Assembly (NCBI RefSeq): GCF_001420005.1
Contig: NZ_LJAK01000013.1
Location: 29,209-93,208 of the forward strand
DNA length: 64,000 bases
Direction of reading: 5' to 3'
Origin: Loktanella sp. 3ANDIMAR09
GTDB taxonomy: Bacteria > Pseudomonadota > Alphaproteobacteria > Rhodobacterales > Rhodobacteraceae
Position numbers and translations under genes: made by a program. This document shows positions 35,592 to 44,901 of this stretch, piece by piece. Position 1 is the first letter of the stretch. Every line of letters begins with the position of its first letter. A model generated the notes under the pieces. That model was not told where the DNA came from. It ran no database searches and saw nothing but the letters and a program-made list of their open reading frames with translations.

Positions 35592-36593
35592 TCAAGTTTG
35601 ATTTTCGCGCAGCGCCTGAGGAGTCACGCCTGTCCATTTCCGGAAAGCGCGCTGGAAGGCAGTCGGATCGCGATATCCGACCAGGTGCGCGATCTGCTGG
35701 TTGTTGAGGTTGCTCTTGACCAGATAGCGGATCGCCAGGTCCTTTCGCGTCTCGTCCAGCAGGGACTGGAACGTGACGCCTTCGTCACCCAGACGGCGCA
35801 GAAGTGTGCTTCGGCTGAGTTTCAGGCGCCCGCAGACATGGGCGATGGTCGGTTCGGTGATTGAAAACGCCTCGAGCATGGTCGCCCGGACCCGGTCCGA
35901 CAGGGGCAGACCCTTGGACTGGATCATCGCCTGGGCCTGAAGGTCCGCCTCGGTGGCCCGCCAAAGCTCGGGGTTGTCCGAAATGAAAGGTGTGTCCGCA
36001 TCGGCGCGGGAATAAGTGAGCGCAGCGTCACCATGTTCAGGGATCAGGCCGAAGGTGTCTTCCAGACGCGCGCGTTCGTCCTGCGGCAGCGGCAGGCATA
36101 CCCGCAGCGGGCGGATCGCATGGCGCGCCAGCGCATTGGCCTGTGCGTGCAGATAGATGATCTGGGGGCTGCTGAACGATGCAGGCAGCGGTGCGGTAGC
36201 AACATCCGGCGCGACGCGGACGGTGAACGCGGTCGCACTGCGCGACAGGATGAACTGCATCGGCCCGAACAGGCTCTTGAACGCGGCCATGCGCGTGACG
36301 CCCGTCTCAAAGTCAGGGGCTGTGGAAAGTGCAAAAAGAACCGGAATCGCGGGACCGCCCGCCATCCGAAGCCCCAGCAGTTTCGAGACATCCTGCGCGC
36401 CGGACAGGTCAATCAGCGCCGACCAGAGGCGCAGGTATTCGTCGGCCGAAACCAGAAATGCGTGGTCATTGCGTTCGGTTGCGACGATCCCCGCGCGGAT
36501 CAAAGCCTCGCTCCAATCGACGCCAAGCATCCTGCAGATCGGACCCGACAGGACCGCAGAGGTGTAGATCGGGTTATGCGGTGACGTCTGCAT
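35592..36593 (-). CDS. AraC-family regulator (OruR/ArgR-like), paralog 1
   Basis: A 333-residue regulator with an N-terminal Arabinose_bd-type domain (CRMLGVDWSEALIRAG, ASFSSPQIIYLHAQAN) and a C-terminal AraC double helix-turn-helix (IAHVCGRLKLSRSTLLRRLGDEG; NNQQIAHLVGYRDPTAFQRAF, then RKWTGVTPQALRE). ATG 36593 has GGAAAGG nine bases ahead; two in-frame ATGs lie upstream. It is divergent from the small membrane-protein gene at 36817 and closely resembles the AraC gene at 39630-40667. The effector is unknown. Confidence 0.85.
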   Translation of the reverse strand: MQTSPHNPIYTSAVLSGPICRMLGVDWSEALIRAGIVATERNDHAFLVSADEYLRLWSALIDLSGAQDVSKLLGLRMAGGPAIPVLFALSTAPDFETGVTRMAAFKSLFGPMQFILSRSATAFTVRVAPDVATAPLPASFSSPQIIYLHAQANALARHAIRPLRVCLPLPQDERARLEDTFGLIPEHGDAALTYSRADADTPFISDNPELWRATEADLQAQAMIQSKGLPLSDRVRATMLEAFSITEPTIAHVCGRLKLSRSTLLRRLGDEGVTFQSLLDETRKDLAIRYLVKSNLNNQQIAHLVGYRDPTAFQRAFRKWTGVTPQALRENQT

Positions 36594-36816
36594 GACGGCG
36601 GCCTTTCCAGAGAGCTTTGCCTTGCCTCGCACCAGACCTTTTTTCTGCATTCGCCGCAATGAGGCTGAGCCGATCTGCAAGTCGATGGAACAATCGGCAA
36701 GTCCTATCTTGTGGAATCCGGGCCGCGACCGGGCTTAACCTTTCTGCAAGACACGCCACATGCCGGGGTCCTCGGGTCCGGTTGCGGCATGTTCTGCACA
36801 TGGAGGAGCCAGCGCA

Positions 36817-37353
36817 ATGCCATCCGATCCTTATCGCGACCGTGTCAACGCGCTGGCCGTCGTCACCTCTGCTGCGTTCTTCGGGGCCAATGCATTCATC
36901 GGGCTGTCGATGGGGGCTTTCTGGCTGGGCTTGCCTGCGACCGATTTCGTCGCTCAGTTCTTTCCGCAGTTCAGCACTTTTCTCTACACGATCATGCCGC
37001 TGTTCCTGGCCATGCTGGTGGGCTTGTTCCTTTCGGCGCGACTGGACCGCGATATGCCGGAGGCACGGCGCAACTGGCGGATTGCGCTATGGCTGTATCT
37101 TGTCCTGTCGCTGATCACGGTCCTGTTCCACATGCCGCTTAACGTGCGGCTGGCGGCGGCGGTCGGGTCGCCTGTCGGCGATGCGCTGGATTTCTACAAA
37201 GCCATCGCTGTGGTCGGCCCGGTGACAGAGGAAAACGCGGCAACGATCCGCGCGGTCTGGCTGCTGGGTCACATCCCGCGGGTTCTGATCACCTTTGCCA
37301 TTCCCGTCTATGCGCTGCGCGCCATGGCCGTCGGACCCGCCCATTCAAACTGA
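36817..37353 (+). CDS. Four-helix membrane protein, DUF1772-like
   Basis: A 178-residue integral membrane protein with helices near residues 12-33, 48-72, 88-108 and 142-165. The charged ARLDRDMPEARRNWR loop between helices two and three and LNVRLAAAVG match DUF1772 (anthrone-oxygenase-like) proteins, moderately. ATG 36817 has GGAGG twelve bases upstream. It heads a run of five genes on the plus strand between the two AraC regulators. Confidence 0.6.
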   Translation: MPSDPYRDRVNALAVVTSAAFFGANAFIGLSMGAFWLGLPATDFVAQFFPQFSTFLYTIMPLFLAMLVGLFLSARLDRDMPEARRNWRIALWLYLVLSLITVLFHMPLNVRLAAAVGSPVGDALDFYKAIAVVGPVTEENAATIRAVWLLGHIPRVLITFAIPVYALRAMAVGPAHSN

Positions 37354-37383
37354 TTTGCCCCAACCTGAAAAAGGCTGCCAACG

Positions 37384-37851
37384 ATGCAACACGATAAAAC
37401 CCACCTTCTGTCGCTTGCAGTTACCGCCGTCGTTCTGATGTCGACGTTTGGCCTGCCAGCCCTGGCACAACAGGCGCAGGAACCCGACGCACAGGTCCGT
37501 GTTCCGGCCGATCAGGTCGCTTTCGCCCCATTCCCGGCCCCTGGCGTTCGCAGTGTTGCACTTTTTGGCGGCGTCGGGACCGGGGAGCCCACGGCGATGA
37601 CATCGCTGCTTGACCCGGCCACCTACGCCGTGCTGCCGCATACCCACACGCACGGCTATTGGGCGATGGTCGTCAAGGGCCGGATGCAGCATTGGCAACT
37701 GTCCGAGCCGGACCGGGGGCCAGATCTGCTGCCAGGCGCCTACTGGTTCCAGCCCGGCGGCGTGCCCCATGCGGAGGATTGTCTGGGGCCAGAGGTCTGC
37801 CAGGTCTTCGTCGTCTTCGGCGCGTCCGCAGATTTCACGCCGGTTCAATAG
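37384..37851 (+). CDS. Secreted cupin-domain protein
   Basis: A 155-residue protein with a signal peptide ending ALAQQAQ near residue 33, then a cupin barrel. HTHTHGYWAMVVKGRMQHW (residues about 97-115) supplies the metal-binding His cluster, and YWFQPGGVPHAEDC the second motif with its His. Resembles DUF4437-type cupins. No substrate is assigned. It starts 30 bases after the DUF1772-like gene. Confidence 0.75.
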   Translation: MQHDKTHLLSLAVTAVVLMSTFGLPALAQQAQEPDAQVRVPADQVAFAPFPAPGVRSVALFGGVGTGEPTAMTSLLDPATYAVLPHTHTHGYWAMVVKGRMQHWQLSEPDRGPDLLPGAYWFQPGGVPHAEDCLGPEVCQVFVVFGASADFTPVQ

Positions 37852-37878
37852 GCCATGACCGATGCCACAGGAGTTCTT

Positions 37879-38292
37879 ATGACACCGCGCATCCGATGGG
37901 CCATCGCCGTGCTGATGGGGGTCACGATCTTTCGCGCCCAAACGATCCTATTCCTGCCGCAGCTGGAAATGTTCGGCGGCCCCGCACCCGATGGCTGGTT
38001 TGGCCCCTGGCTGAGCGACACGATCATCGGCTTTGCCCTGCCCGTGATGCTTTATCTGTTCTGGACCCGGCGTAGTGCGGCGATCTGGGGCGTGCTTGTC
38101 GCCTATAACGCCGTCGGGGCCTTCGATTATTCGCAAGGCCTGATCACCCAGGTGATCAGCCCGATGCCGGCCGAAATGGCCTCGGCCACCACGGTCTATC
38201 TGGGGATCGGCCTGTTCATGACGGCCCAGATCGCGGCACTGGGGCTGTTGTTCCGCCGCGACGTCATCGCCGCATTCACGGGGCGGGGCTGA
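37879..38292 (+). CDS. Small integral membrane protein, unknown function
   Basis: A 137-residue protein with four predicted helices (WAIAVLMGVTIF, IIGFALPVMLYLFW, AIWGVLVAYNAVGAF, IGLFMTAQIAALGLL). ATG 37879 is favoured by AGGAG seven bases ahead; an ATG at 37855 in the same frame lacks one. The FDYSQGLITQVI loop is distinctive but not recognised. It lies directly downstream of the cupin gene. Confidence 0.6.
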   Translation: MTPRIRWAIAVLMGVTIFRAQTILFLPQLEMFGGPAPDGWFGPWLSDTIIGFALPVMLYLFWTRRSAAIWGVLVAYNAVGAFDYSQGLITQVISPMPAEMASATTVYLGIGLFMTAQIAALGLLFRRDVIAAFTGRG

Positions 38293-38349
38293 TACCCATG
38301 CGCCCCTGTCACGCGTCTAACCGATACCCTCTGCCCGAAAGATTTTCTC

Positions 38350-39027
38350 ATGACCACTGAACCGCAAGCAGACGTAACAATCGCAGTGTTCGGCGCGACC
38401 GGCCAGACCGGACGGCATGTCCTGAACCATGCCCTTGCGCAAGGTCATGCAGTTCGGGCCTTGGTGCGCGACCCTAGCAAGCTGCGCATCGCGGCAGAAG
38501 GGCTGACGGTTATCGCAGGCGATTTCGACAATGTCGCGGCCCTGCAGGAAACGGTCAGCGGCGCCACCCATGTGATCTGCTGCGCGGGCGGAACCTACGG
38601 CAAAGGCTACGACAAGGGCATGATGACGCGCTTCATCGCGCGGCTTTGGCCTATCCTCAATGCAGAGGCATCAGTCAGAACCTTCCTGTTCCAATCGGTT
38701 TTCTTTGCGCCTGAACCCGACGGGTCCAATCCCCTGATCCTCAAGCTGCTTGCGCCCGTGGCTGCCTATTTTACGGGTGCGACCGAAATGTTGCGGGATA
38801 ACACGGCTGTCACAACATTCATCGCAGCACATCGCGATGTTTCATTCGACACCATCGTCACCCGCCCCGGCAAGATCGTGGACAAGCCGCGCGGCACCCC
38901 GCTGGTCGCCAGCCGGACGCCCAGCTTCGCCGCCATCACCTTTGCCGATCTCGGTGCCTTCACAGTGGGCGCGGTGCAGGACGCAACGCTGCATGGCACC
39001 TATCCCTTTGTTGCCCCCAAGTCTTGA
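38350..39027 (+). CDS. NAD(P)-binding NmrA/SDR-a-type oxidoreductase
   Basis: A 225-residue Rossmann protein of the atypical SDR/NmrA group. The N-terminal VFGATGQTGRHVLNHAL binds NAD(P); ALVRDPSKL, GDFDN and the later TRPGKIVDKPRGTPL are family cues. There is no YxxxK pair, so it may be a redox sensor or flavin/NADPH-handling protein rather than a classical dehydrogenase. Confidence 0.8.
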   Translation: MTTEPQADVTIAVFGATGQTGRHVLNHALAQGHAVRALVRDPSKLRIAAEGLTVIAGDFDNVAALQETVSGATHVICCAGGTYGKGYDKGMMTRFIARLWPILNAEASVRTFLFQSVFFAPEPDGSNPLILKLLAPVAAYFTGATEMLRDNTAVTTFIAAHRDVSFDTIVTRPGKIVDKPRGTPLVASRTPSFAAITFADLGAFTVGAVQDATLHGTYPFVAPKS

Positions 39028-39037
39028 GAATGCACCC

Positions 39038-39133
39038 ATGACTGACGTCACTCTCGAAATCGCATCACTCTTGGAACGTAAACGAACCTTCATCGACGAA
39101 ACAGAAACAAACTGCGGAGGACTACACCGATGA
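39038..39133 (+). CDS. Possible small peptide gene upstream of the MAPEG gene
   Basis: Thirty-one codons (MTDVTLEIASLLERKR...GGLHR) with the stop overlapping the MAPEG ATG by four bases (ATGA). The start lies 11 bases after the previous stop and has no clear Shine-Dalgarno. The first half looks like the N-terminal helix of a larger soluble protein, so this may be a truncated remnant kept because it is translationally coupled, or simply chance. Confidence 0.3.
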   Translation: MTDVTLEIASLLERKRTFIDETETNCGGLHR

Positions 39134-39531
39134 CACTCGAAGCCCTGAGTATCGTCATTTATGCCATTCTGATCTTTGGTGCCGTTGCGGTGCAAGCAAG
39201 CTATGCCGCGCTCACGGCAGGTTTGGCCTTCGGGTTCTCCAATCGTGAAACCACGCAGCCGGGCCTTGGCCCTGCTGGCGCACGGATCGACAAGGCCTTG
39301 GGCAATCTCAAGGAGGGGGCGGTCATGTATTTGCCGCTCGCGCTTTTGGCTGTCAGCCTTGATATTTCGAACAGTTGGACGTGGGGCGCGGCACTTGTCA
39401 CAATTCTGTCCCGGTTGGTCTATGTGCCTGTCTTCTATTTTGGCATACCGGTTATGCGCACCTTGGTCTGGGTTCCGAGCTTTGCTGCTATTCCGGCGCT
39501 TGCGGTCGGAATTGTGATGGGGGCGCCCTGA
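39130..39531 (+). CDS. MAPEG-family membrane protein
   Basis: A 133-residue four-helix protein. ARIDKALGNLKEGAVMYLPLALLA near residue 57 (with the conserved Asn and Glu) and LSRLVYVPVFYFGIP near residue 93 are MAPEG signatures. Eukaryotic relatives use glutathione; in bacteria the role is rarely known. It closes the cassette between the AraC paralogs. Confidence 0.85.
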   Translation: MTLEALSIVIYAILIFGAVAVQASYAALTAGLAFGFSNRETTQPGLGPAGARIDKALGNLKEGAVMYLPLALLAVSLDISNSWTWGAALVTILSRLVYVPVFYFGIPVMRTLVWVPSFAAIPALAVGIVMGAP

Positions 39532-39629
39532 TGAGATGCCGCTGCAACTTTTCAGGCAGGCGTGCCTCTGGCTACCATACCCCGGGGCAAACCCCAGTTG
39601 GAGACCCTGCGCCACACTTCCCCCGACAT

Positions 39630-40667
39630 CTAGCCGGCCTTTCCCCTCTGTCGCATCAATGCCTCTCGAAAGACGAGGGGCGCTTGTCCCGTCCACCGCC
39701 GGAAGCTGCGCGAAAAGCTGTTGGCGTCACGGTAGCCGAGGACCTTGGCGATCGCATCGGCGCGCAGGGTCGTCTTGGTCAGATACCGGATCGCGATGTC
39801 GCGCCGCGTGGCATCCAGCACGTCCTGATACGACGTGCCTTCGGCGCGCAAACGTCGTTGCAAGGTGCTGCGGCTGATGTCGAGCGCGAGGGCCACATCC
39901 TCGGCACCCGTGCGCCCTGCGGGCATCAGATCGACCAACGCGCCCCGCACCCGGTCCACCACGGGCCATCGATCATTTTGCGCGACCAGCTGAAGCTTCA
40001 GGTCGGCCTCGATATCGGCCCACAGCGCCGGGTTTTCGGAAATGAACGGGCGCCTGGCATCCTCGGGCGAGAAGGTCACATAGGCCGCATGCGACCGCTC
40101 CGGCATGACGCCAAGATGTCCCGCGACCATGCGCCGGTCTTCCTGGGATCCGTCGAAACCGGCGGCTACGGCGCAGACCGGATGGGCGGTGGCACCGCGC
40201 ATGTTCTCGACCGCGACCACAAGTTGCAGGGCACCAAGGCTGGGTGGCATGGGAACGCGGGGATCGACGCTGTCGTATTCCAATCGCAACAATCCGTCGT
40301 CCCGGAACACCCGCATCACCGTCGGGCCAAGCAGCGATTTGAACTGCGCCAGACGCATCAGCCCGGTTTCCATGTCGGGCGCGCAGGACAGCGTGAAAAA
40401 GACCGGAATGACCGGCCCGCGCGAGATCGCGACACCAAGGTGAGGCACGTAGTCGGGGCGCGGCGACAACACCTCCATCGTGTTCCAGCAGTCGAAATAC
40501 TGCTGGGCCGTCCCGCGCAAGTCGGTTTGCCCCTGAGCCAGCGTGCCAAGACCCGCGGTCTTGAGCATCAGTTGCGAATCGACGCCAAGGATACGGCACG
40601 CCACGTCGGTCGCCATGAACAGGGAATATGTCTGTGATCTGTCCACGCTTGCATCCTTTGGTGACAC
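39630..40667 (-). CDS. AraC-family regulator, paralog 2
   Basis: A 345-residue regulator from GTG 40667, or 328 residues from ATG 40616. The longer start fits the length of the paralog at 35592, which aligns through CRMLGVD/CRILGVD. The C-terminal DNA-binding part has VALALDISRSTLQRRLRAEG and ADAIAKVLGYRDANSFSRSFRRWTG. It is divergent from the molybdenum-hydroxylase operon (gap 165 bases) and convergent with the MAPEG gene, so its most probable target is the hydroxylase. Confidence 0.85.
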   Translation of the reverse strand: MSPKDASVDRSQTYSLFMATDVACRILGVDSQLMLKTAGLGTLAQGQTDLRGTAQQYFDCWNTMEVLSPRPDYVPHLGVAISRGPVIPVFFTLSCAPDMETGLMRLAQFKSLLGPTVMRVFRDDGLLRLEYDSVDPRVPMPPSLGALQLVVAVENMRGATAHPVCAVAAGFDGSQEDRRMVAGHLGVMPERSHAAYVTFSPEDARRPFISENPALWADIEADLKLQLVAQNDRWPVVDRVRGALVDLMPAGRTGAEDVALALDISRSTLQRRLRAEGTSYQDVLDATRRDIAIRYLTKTTLRADAIAKVLGYRDANSFSRSFRRWTGQAPLVFREALMRQRGKAG

Positions 40668-40832
40668 TGCCTCTCTGCCACGCGCGGTTTGGCCGGACCA
40701 GCCTTGGGATACCCGCTGACCCGATCTGCATCCATCTGACCGGATATGCATATCGCTGCACCATCTTGGTGCGCCTAACCTAGTAACATCGGCAGCCAAA
40801 GGCCCTGCCCACCAGCCCACCCGGAGAAAGTC

Positions 40833-41291
40833 ATGAACCTTACGATAAACGGCACCAGCCACACCGTGAACCTGCCAGACGACATGCCCCTGCTGTGGGT
40901 GCTGCGGGACGGCCTGAACATCACCGGCGTCAAATACGGCTGCGGCATCGCGCAATGCGGGGCCTGCACCGTGCATATCGACGGCGTGGCGGTGCGGTCC
41001 TGTCAGGTGGCGCTGGCGGATGTCTGGGGCGAGATCACGACGATCGAGGGGCTGGGCGCGCCCGACGCCCTGCACGCAGTGCAAACGGCCTGGATCGAAC
41101 ACCAGGTGGCGCAATGCGGCTACTGCCAGTCCGGCCAGATCATGCAGGCGGCCGACCTTCTGGCCCGCAACCCGGAGCCTACGGATGCGGACGTCGATGC
41201 CGCGATGTCAGGCAACCTGTGCCGCTGCGGGACCTATCCCCGCATTCGTGCCGCCGTCCACGCTGCCGCCAGCGCGATGAAGGAGGCGTAA
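40833..41291 (+). CDS. [2Fe-2S] subunit of a molybdenum hydroxylase (isoquinoline 1-oxidoreductase alpha type)
   Basis: A 152-residue protein with two [2Fe-2S] sites: Cys37, 42, 45 and 57 ([15 protein letters not shown]...RSC) in a plant-ferredoxin fold, and Cys95, 98, 130 and 132 (CGYCQSGQ...[12 protein letters not shown]) in the helical domain. This is the small subunit of the IorA/xanthine dehydrogenase family. It precedes the large subunit by one base. Confidence 0.93.
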   Translation: MNLTINGTSHTVNLPDDMPLLWVLRDGLNITGVKYGCGIAQCGACTVHIDGVAVRSCQVALADVWGEITTIEGLGAPDALHAVQTAWIEHQVAQCGYCQSGQIMQAADLLARNPEPTDADVDAAMSGNLCRCGTYPRIRAAVHAAASAMKEA

Positions 41292-41292
41292 G

Positions 41293-43545
41293 ATGAGCCG
41301 TTTGGGAACATACACGCGACGCGGCTTCCTCGTCGCTTCGGCTGCGGTGGCGGGCGGCGTGGTTTTCGGGGTCCGCGCCTACAACGCAAGGCTGGAAAAT
41401 CCCCTGACCGCAGGGCTTGCCCCCGGTGAGGCAGCGCTGACGCCTTACGTCAAGATCAACGGCGACGGCATCACGATCATAACCCCGCGCGCCGAGATGG
41501 GTCAGGGCATCCACACGACGCTGGCAGCGCTGGTGGCGGAGGAGCTGGACGTGGATCTGGACCAGATCGGGATCGAACACGGGCCGCCATCGTCGGCCTA
41601 TTTCAACGGCGGCGTGGTCGAGGAAGGCTATCCCTTCCCCGCCACCGACAACGGGGCCATCGCAGAGTTTGCCCGCGCGCAACGCGACATTCCGGCGGTG
41701 TTCCTGAGCTACCAGATCACGGGCGGATCGACGTCGACCCATGACGCCTACGACAAGATGCGCCGCGCGGGGGCCGTGGCCCGCGAAACCCTCAAAGCTG
41801 CCGCTGCCGCCCGGACAGGTATCCCGGCCACGCAGTTGGCGACGCAAGCGGGTGCGGTCGTGCTGCCGGACGGCACCCACATTCCCTATACCGATCTGGC
41901 GGCAGAGGCCGCTGCCACCGACCTTGCCGATGCCCCCGCGCTGCGGCCCCGCAGCGCATGGCGCATCCTGGGCAAGTCGCAGGACCGGCTTGACGTCGTC
42001 GACAAATCGACGGGCCGCGCGGTCTATGCCAGCGACATCAGGCTTCCCGGTATGCGCTTTGGCGCGCTGCGGCGCAGCCCCCATCCGGGTGGCACGCTTG
42101 CGGGCTTCGATGCAAGCGATGCCCTTGCCATGCCGGGCGTCGATGCGGTGATTGATGTCGGGACCGGCGTCGTGGCCGTGGCACGGGACACTTGGACGGC
42201 GATGCGCGCGCTTGATGCCGTGACCTGCGACTGGGCACCGCCCGCCTATCCCGTGGACACCGCCGGACACTTTGACGCCATCGCTGCCGCGTTCAACCCG
42301 GATCAGCGCGACAGCCGCCAGCGCGATGACGGCGACGTGGAAACGGCGCTATCAGGTGGCACAGTCATCAGTGGGGAATACCGCGCCCCATACCTCGCAC
42401 ATGCCACGATGGAACCGATGAGCGCCGCCGCGCTGATGCAGGATGGCAAACTGCAAGTCTGGGCAGGCACGCAAGGCCCGACCGTGGCCCGGCGCGAAGC
42501 CGCCCTCGCGGCGGGCATCGCACAGGACGCGGTGACGATCACCACCACCCTTCTGGGCGGCGCGTTCGGGCGGCGCGGCGAAATGGACTTTGTCCAGATC
42601 GCGGCGCGGGTCGCGGTCCAGATGCAGGGCACGCCGGTCCTGCTGACCTATTCGCGCGAAGAAGACATGTCGCGCGGCCCCTATCGCCCCGCCGCGATCG
42701 GCCGGTTCCGTGCAACGGTCGCCGACGGCGTGCCGGTCGCCGTCGACATCGAAACCGCTTCGCCCTCAATCATGGCCGGCATCGACGCACGGGGCGGCTC
42801 TCCCGCGCCAATCCCCGGTTTCGTGTCGGATTTCACGCTGAACCAGGCGTTATGGGATCAGCCCTACGGGATCGAAAACTACCGTGTGAGCGGATACAAG
42901 ACCACGCCGCTGCTGCCGGTCGGCTTCTGGCGCTCTGTCGGTGCGTCGCAGAACAGCTTTTTCCACGAATGCATGATGGACGAACTGGCCCTTGCCGCAG
43001 ACCGCGACCCGGTCGAGATGCGCCTTGCGATCATGACCGACGCGCCAAGCCGCGCCGTGCTCGAGGCGGTGGCCGAGATGGCAGGCTGGGGGGCTGCGCC
43101 CGCAGCCGGGCGGGCGCGGGGCGTGGCCTTTGCGCTGGCCTTCGGCGTGCCGACGGCCCAGATCGTCGAAATCGAACAGACCGACGGCGGCATCATGGTG
43201 CGCGATGTCTGGGTCGCCGCCGATGTCGGCGTGGCGCTCGACCCGCGCAACCTCGATGCGCAGCTTATCTCGGGCGTGAACTATGGCCTCAGCGCCGCCA
43301 TCGGTGAGGAGATCACCCTGACGGGTGCTGCGGTGGACCAGTCCAACTTCCACGACTACCCGGTGTTGCGGATGTATCAGTCCCCGCGGATTCACACCCG
43401 CATCCTCGAAAACCAGCGGCACATCCGCGGCATCGGCGAGCCGGGCACACCGGCCGCCGCGCCGGCACTCGCGAACGCAGTCTTCGCCCTGACCGGGCAA
43501 CGCCTGCGAGAGCTTCCCCTTGGCAAGAAGGTCGCATTCGCATGA
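41293..43545 (+). CDS. Molybdopterin-binding subunit of a molybdenum hydroxylase (isoquinoline 1-oxidoreductase beta type)
   Basis: A 750-residue protein with a twin-arginine signal (TRRGFLVASAAVAGG near residue 8), so the enzyme is exported folded with its cofactor. AEMGQGIHTTLAALVAEEL, GTQGPTVARREAALAAG, LLGGAFGRRGEMDF and the C-terminal RGIGEPGTPAAAPALANA (with the Glu base expected of the family) are conserved. Unlike cytosolic XDH there is no FAD subunit. Substrates of relatives include N-heterocycles and aldehydes; the specific one is unknown. Confidence 0.9.
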   Translation: MSRLGTYTRRGFLVASAAVAGGVVFGVRAYNARLENPLTAGLAPGEAALTPYVKINGDGITIITPRAEMGQGIHTTLAALVAEELDVDLDQIGIEHGPPSSAYFNGGVVEEGYPFPATDNGAIAEFARAQRDIPAVFLSYQITGGSTSTHDAYDKMRRAGAVARETLKAAAAARTGIPATQLATQAGAVVLPDGTHIPYTDLAAEAAATDLADAPALRPRSAWRILGKSQDRLDVVDKSTGRAVYASDIRLPGMRFGALRRSPHPGGTLAGFDASDALAMPGVDAVIDVGTGVVAVARDTWTAMRALDAVTCDWAPPAYPVDTAGHFDAIAAAFNPDQRDSRQRDDGDVETALSGGTVISGEYRAPYLAHATMEPMSAAALMQDGKLQVWAGTQGPTVARREAALAAGIAQDAVTITTTLLGGAFGRRGEMDFVQIAARVAVQMQGTPVLLTYSREEDMSRGPYRPAAIGRFRATVADGVPVAVDIETASPSIMAGIDARGGSPAPIPGFVSDFTLNQALWDQPYGIENYRVSGYKTTPLLPVGFWRSVGASQNSFFHECMMDELALAADRDPVEMRLAIMTDAPSRAVLEAVAEMAGWGAAPAAGRARGVAFALAFGVPTAQIVEIEQTDGGIMVRDVWVAADVGVALDPRNLDAQLISGVNYGLSAAIGEEITLTGAAVDQSNFHDYPVLRMYQSPRIHTRILENQRHIRGIGEPGTPAAAPALANAVFALTGQRLRELPLGKKVAFA

Positions 43546-44180
43546 CAAGCAGCATTCGCATCGCCGTCATCGCTGCGGCCTGTTTCGGTCTCGCGTCATT
43601 AACCTTTGCCGAAGGTGAGCATGCCCTTGATCTGTCCGCCCTGCCGGAGGCTGGCAGTATCGCGCCCGCAGAAGGACTGGCGGCCTGGGACAGCATCCAT
43701 GCCGTCCTGTCCCACCCGCGCTGCCTGAATTGCCATGTGGGCGACGACAACGTGCCGCTGTGGGGCACGGTCGCGGCCCCCGACCGCATTCACGGCATGG
43801 CGATCAATGCCGGCGCCAGCCGGATCGGTGCCGAAGGCCTGTCCTGCAATGCTTGTCACCAGACCTCGACGCGGCCCAATACGGTGCCGCACGCACCGCC
43901 GCACACCGGCATGGATTGGCGGCTTGCCCCGGTCGCATTCCAGTGGACGGACCGCACGAGCGCCGAAATCTGCGCCCAACTGCGCGACCCCGACCGCAAC
44001 GGCGGCCGCGACGCGGCCGGACTGATCGACCACATCCTGCACGATGCGGAGTTGATCGGTTTCATCACATGGAGCTTCGATCCCGGCGCAGGCCGCGATC
44101 CGGCACCCGGCAACATGCAGGCACATCTGGAGGATATGGCGATCTGGACGGCGGCAGGCATGCCGTGCCCGGAACCATGA
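43542..44180 (+). CDS. Periplasmic diheme c-type cytochrome
   Basis: A 212-residue protein with a signal peptide ending TFAEG near residue 23 and two CxxCH motifs, CLNCH at 61-65 and CNACH at 102-106. Its start overlaps the hydroxylase large-subunit stop by four bases, so it is almost certainly the electron acceptor of that enzyme. No methionine ligand is evident, so His/His ligation is possible. It has no close named family that I recognise. Confidence 0.85.
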   Translation: MTSSIRIAVIAAACFGLASLTFAEGEHALDLSALPEAGSIAPAEGLAAWDSIHAVLSHPRCLNCHVGDDNVPLWGTVAAPDRIHGMAINAGASRIGAEGLSCNACHQTSTRPNTVPHAPPHTGMDWRLAPVAFQWTDRTSAEICAQLRDPDRNGGRDAAGLIDHILHDAELIGFITWSFDPGAGRDPAPGNMQAHLEDMAIWTAAGMPCPEP

Positions 44181-44265
44181 CGACCGCAGGTGCCACCCCG
44201 GACCATGCGCCGTCTTCCGATCTGGCGCAGCCTTCTTTCCTCAACCCACCTGAAAGGACGGACCA

Positions 44266-44901
44266 ATGACCGCGACCACCTACCCCCAGGGCGCAACCGC
44301 GCTTTTGTGCATCGACCCCTACAATGACTTTCTCGCCGAAGGCGGCAAGATGTGGTCGGCTTTGAGCGAGGTCGCCACATCGGTCGGCCTTCATGACAAC
44401 CTCGCCAGGATAAGGGCGACAGCGCGCGGGGCGGGCCTGCCGATCTTCATCCTGCCGCACCACCGGCACGAGGCCACGGATTTCGCGGGATGGGCGCACC
44501 TGACACCTTCGCAGGCCGCCGCACATGAATACCAGTTGTTTGCCGAAGGCAGTTGGGGCGGCGAATGGTATGACGGCTTCGGCCCGGATGAAGGCGACAT
44601 CATCGTCAAGGAACACTGGGGGGCGTCCAGCTTTGCCAATACCGACCTTGACGTGCAACTGCGCCAGCGCGGGATCACGCATGTGATCTTCATCGGACTG
44701 ATCGCCAATACCTGTGTGGAAACGTCGGCGCGTCAGGCCGCCGAACTTGGCTATCACGTGACACTGGTCCGCGATGCGACGGCGGCCATGTCGGCTGAGG
44801 CGATGCACGCCGCCCACGAGATCAACGGCCCGACCTATGCCCACGCCATCCTGACAACGGCGGAGGTAATGGCGCAACTTGGCACACAGGACGCGGCATG
44901 A
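44266..44901 (+). CDS. Isochorismatase-family cysteine hydrolase
   Basis: A 211-residue hydrolase: LLCIDPYNDFL near residue 15 with the catalytic Asp, Lys in DIIVKEHWGASSF, and Cys in GLIANTCVETSARQAAELGYHV near residue 150 complete the triad. Relatives hydrolyse isochorismate, nicotinamide or other amides. It sits 85 bases after the cytochrome gene; four bases overlap the next gene. Confidence 0.85.
   Translation: MTATTYPQGATALLCIDPYNDFLAEGGKMWSALSEVATSVGLHDNLARIRATARGAGLPIFILPHHRHEATDFAGWAHLTPSQAAAHEYQLFAEGSWGGEWYDGFGPDEGDIIVKEHWGASSFANTDLDVQLRQRGITHVIFIGLIANTCVETSARQAAELGYHVTLVRDATAAMSAEAMHAAHEINGPTYAHAILTTAEVMAQLGTQDAA

Noticed and set aside
39375..40637. Plus-strand frame across the second AraC gene
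   Set aside because: The minus strand carries the conserved AraC helix-turn-helix; the plus frame has no features.
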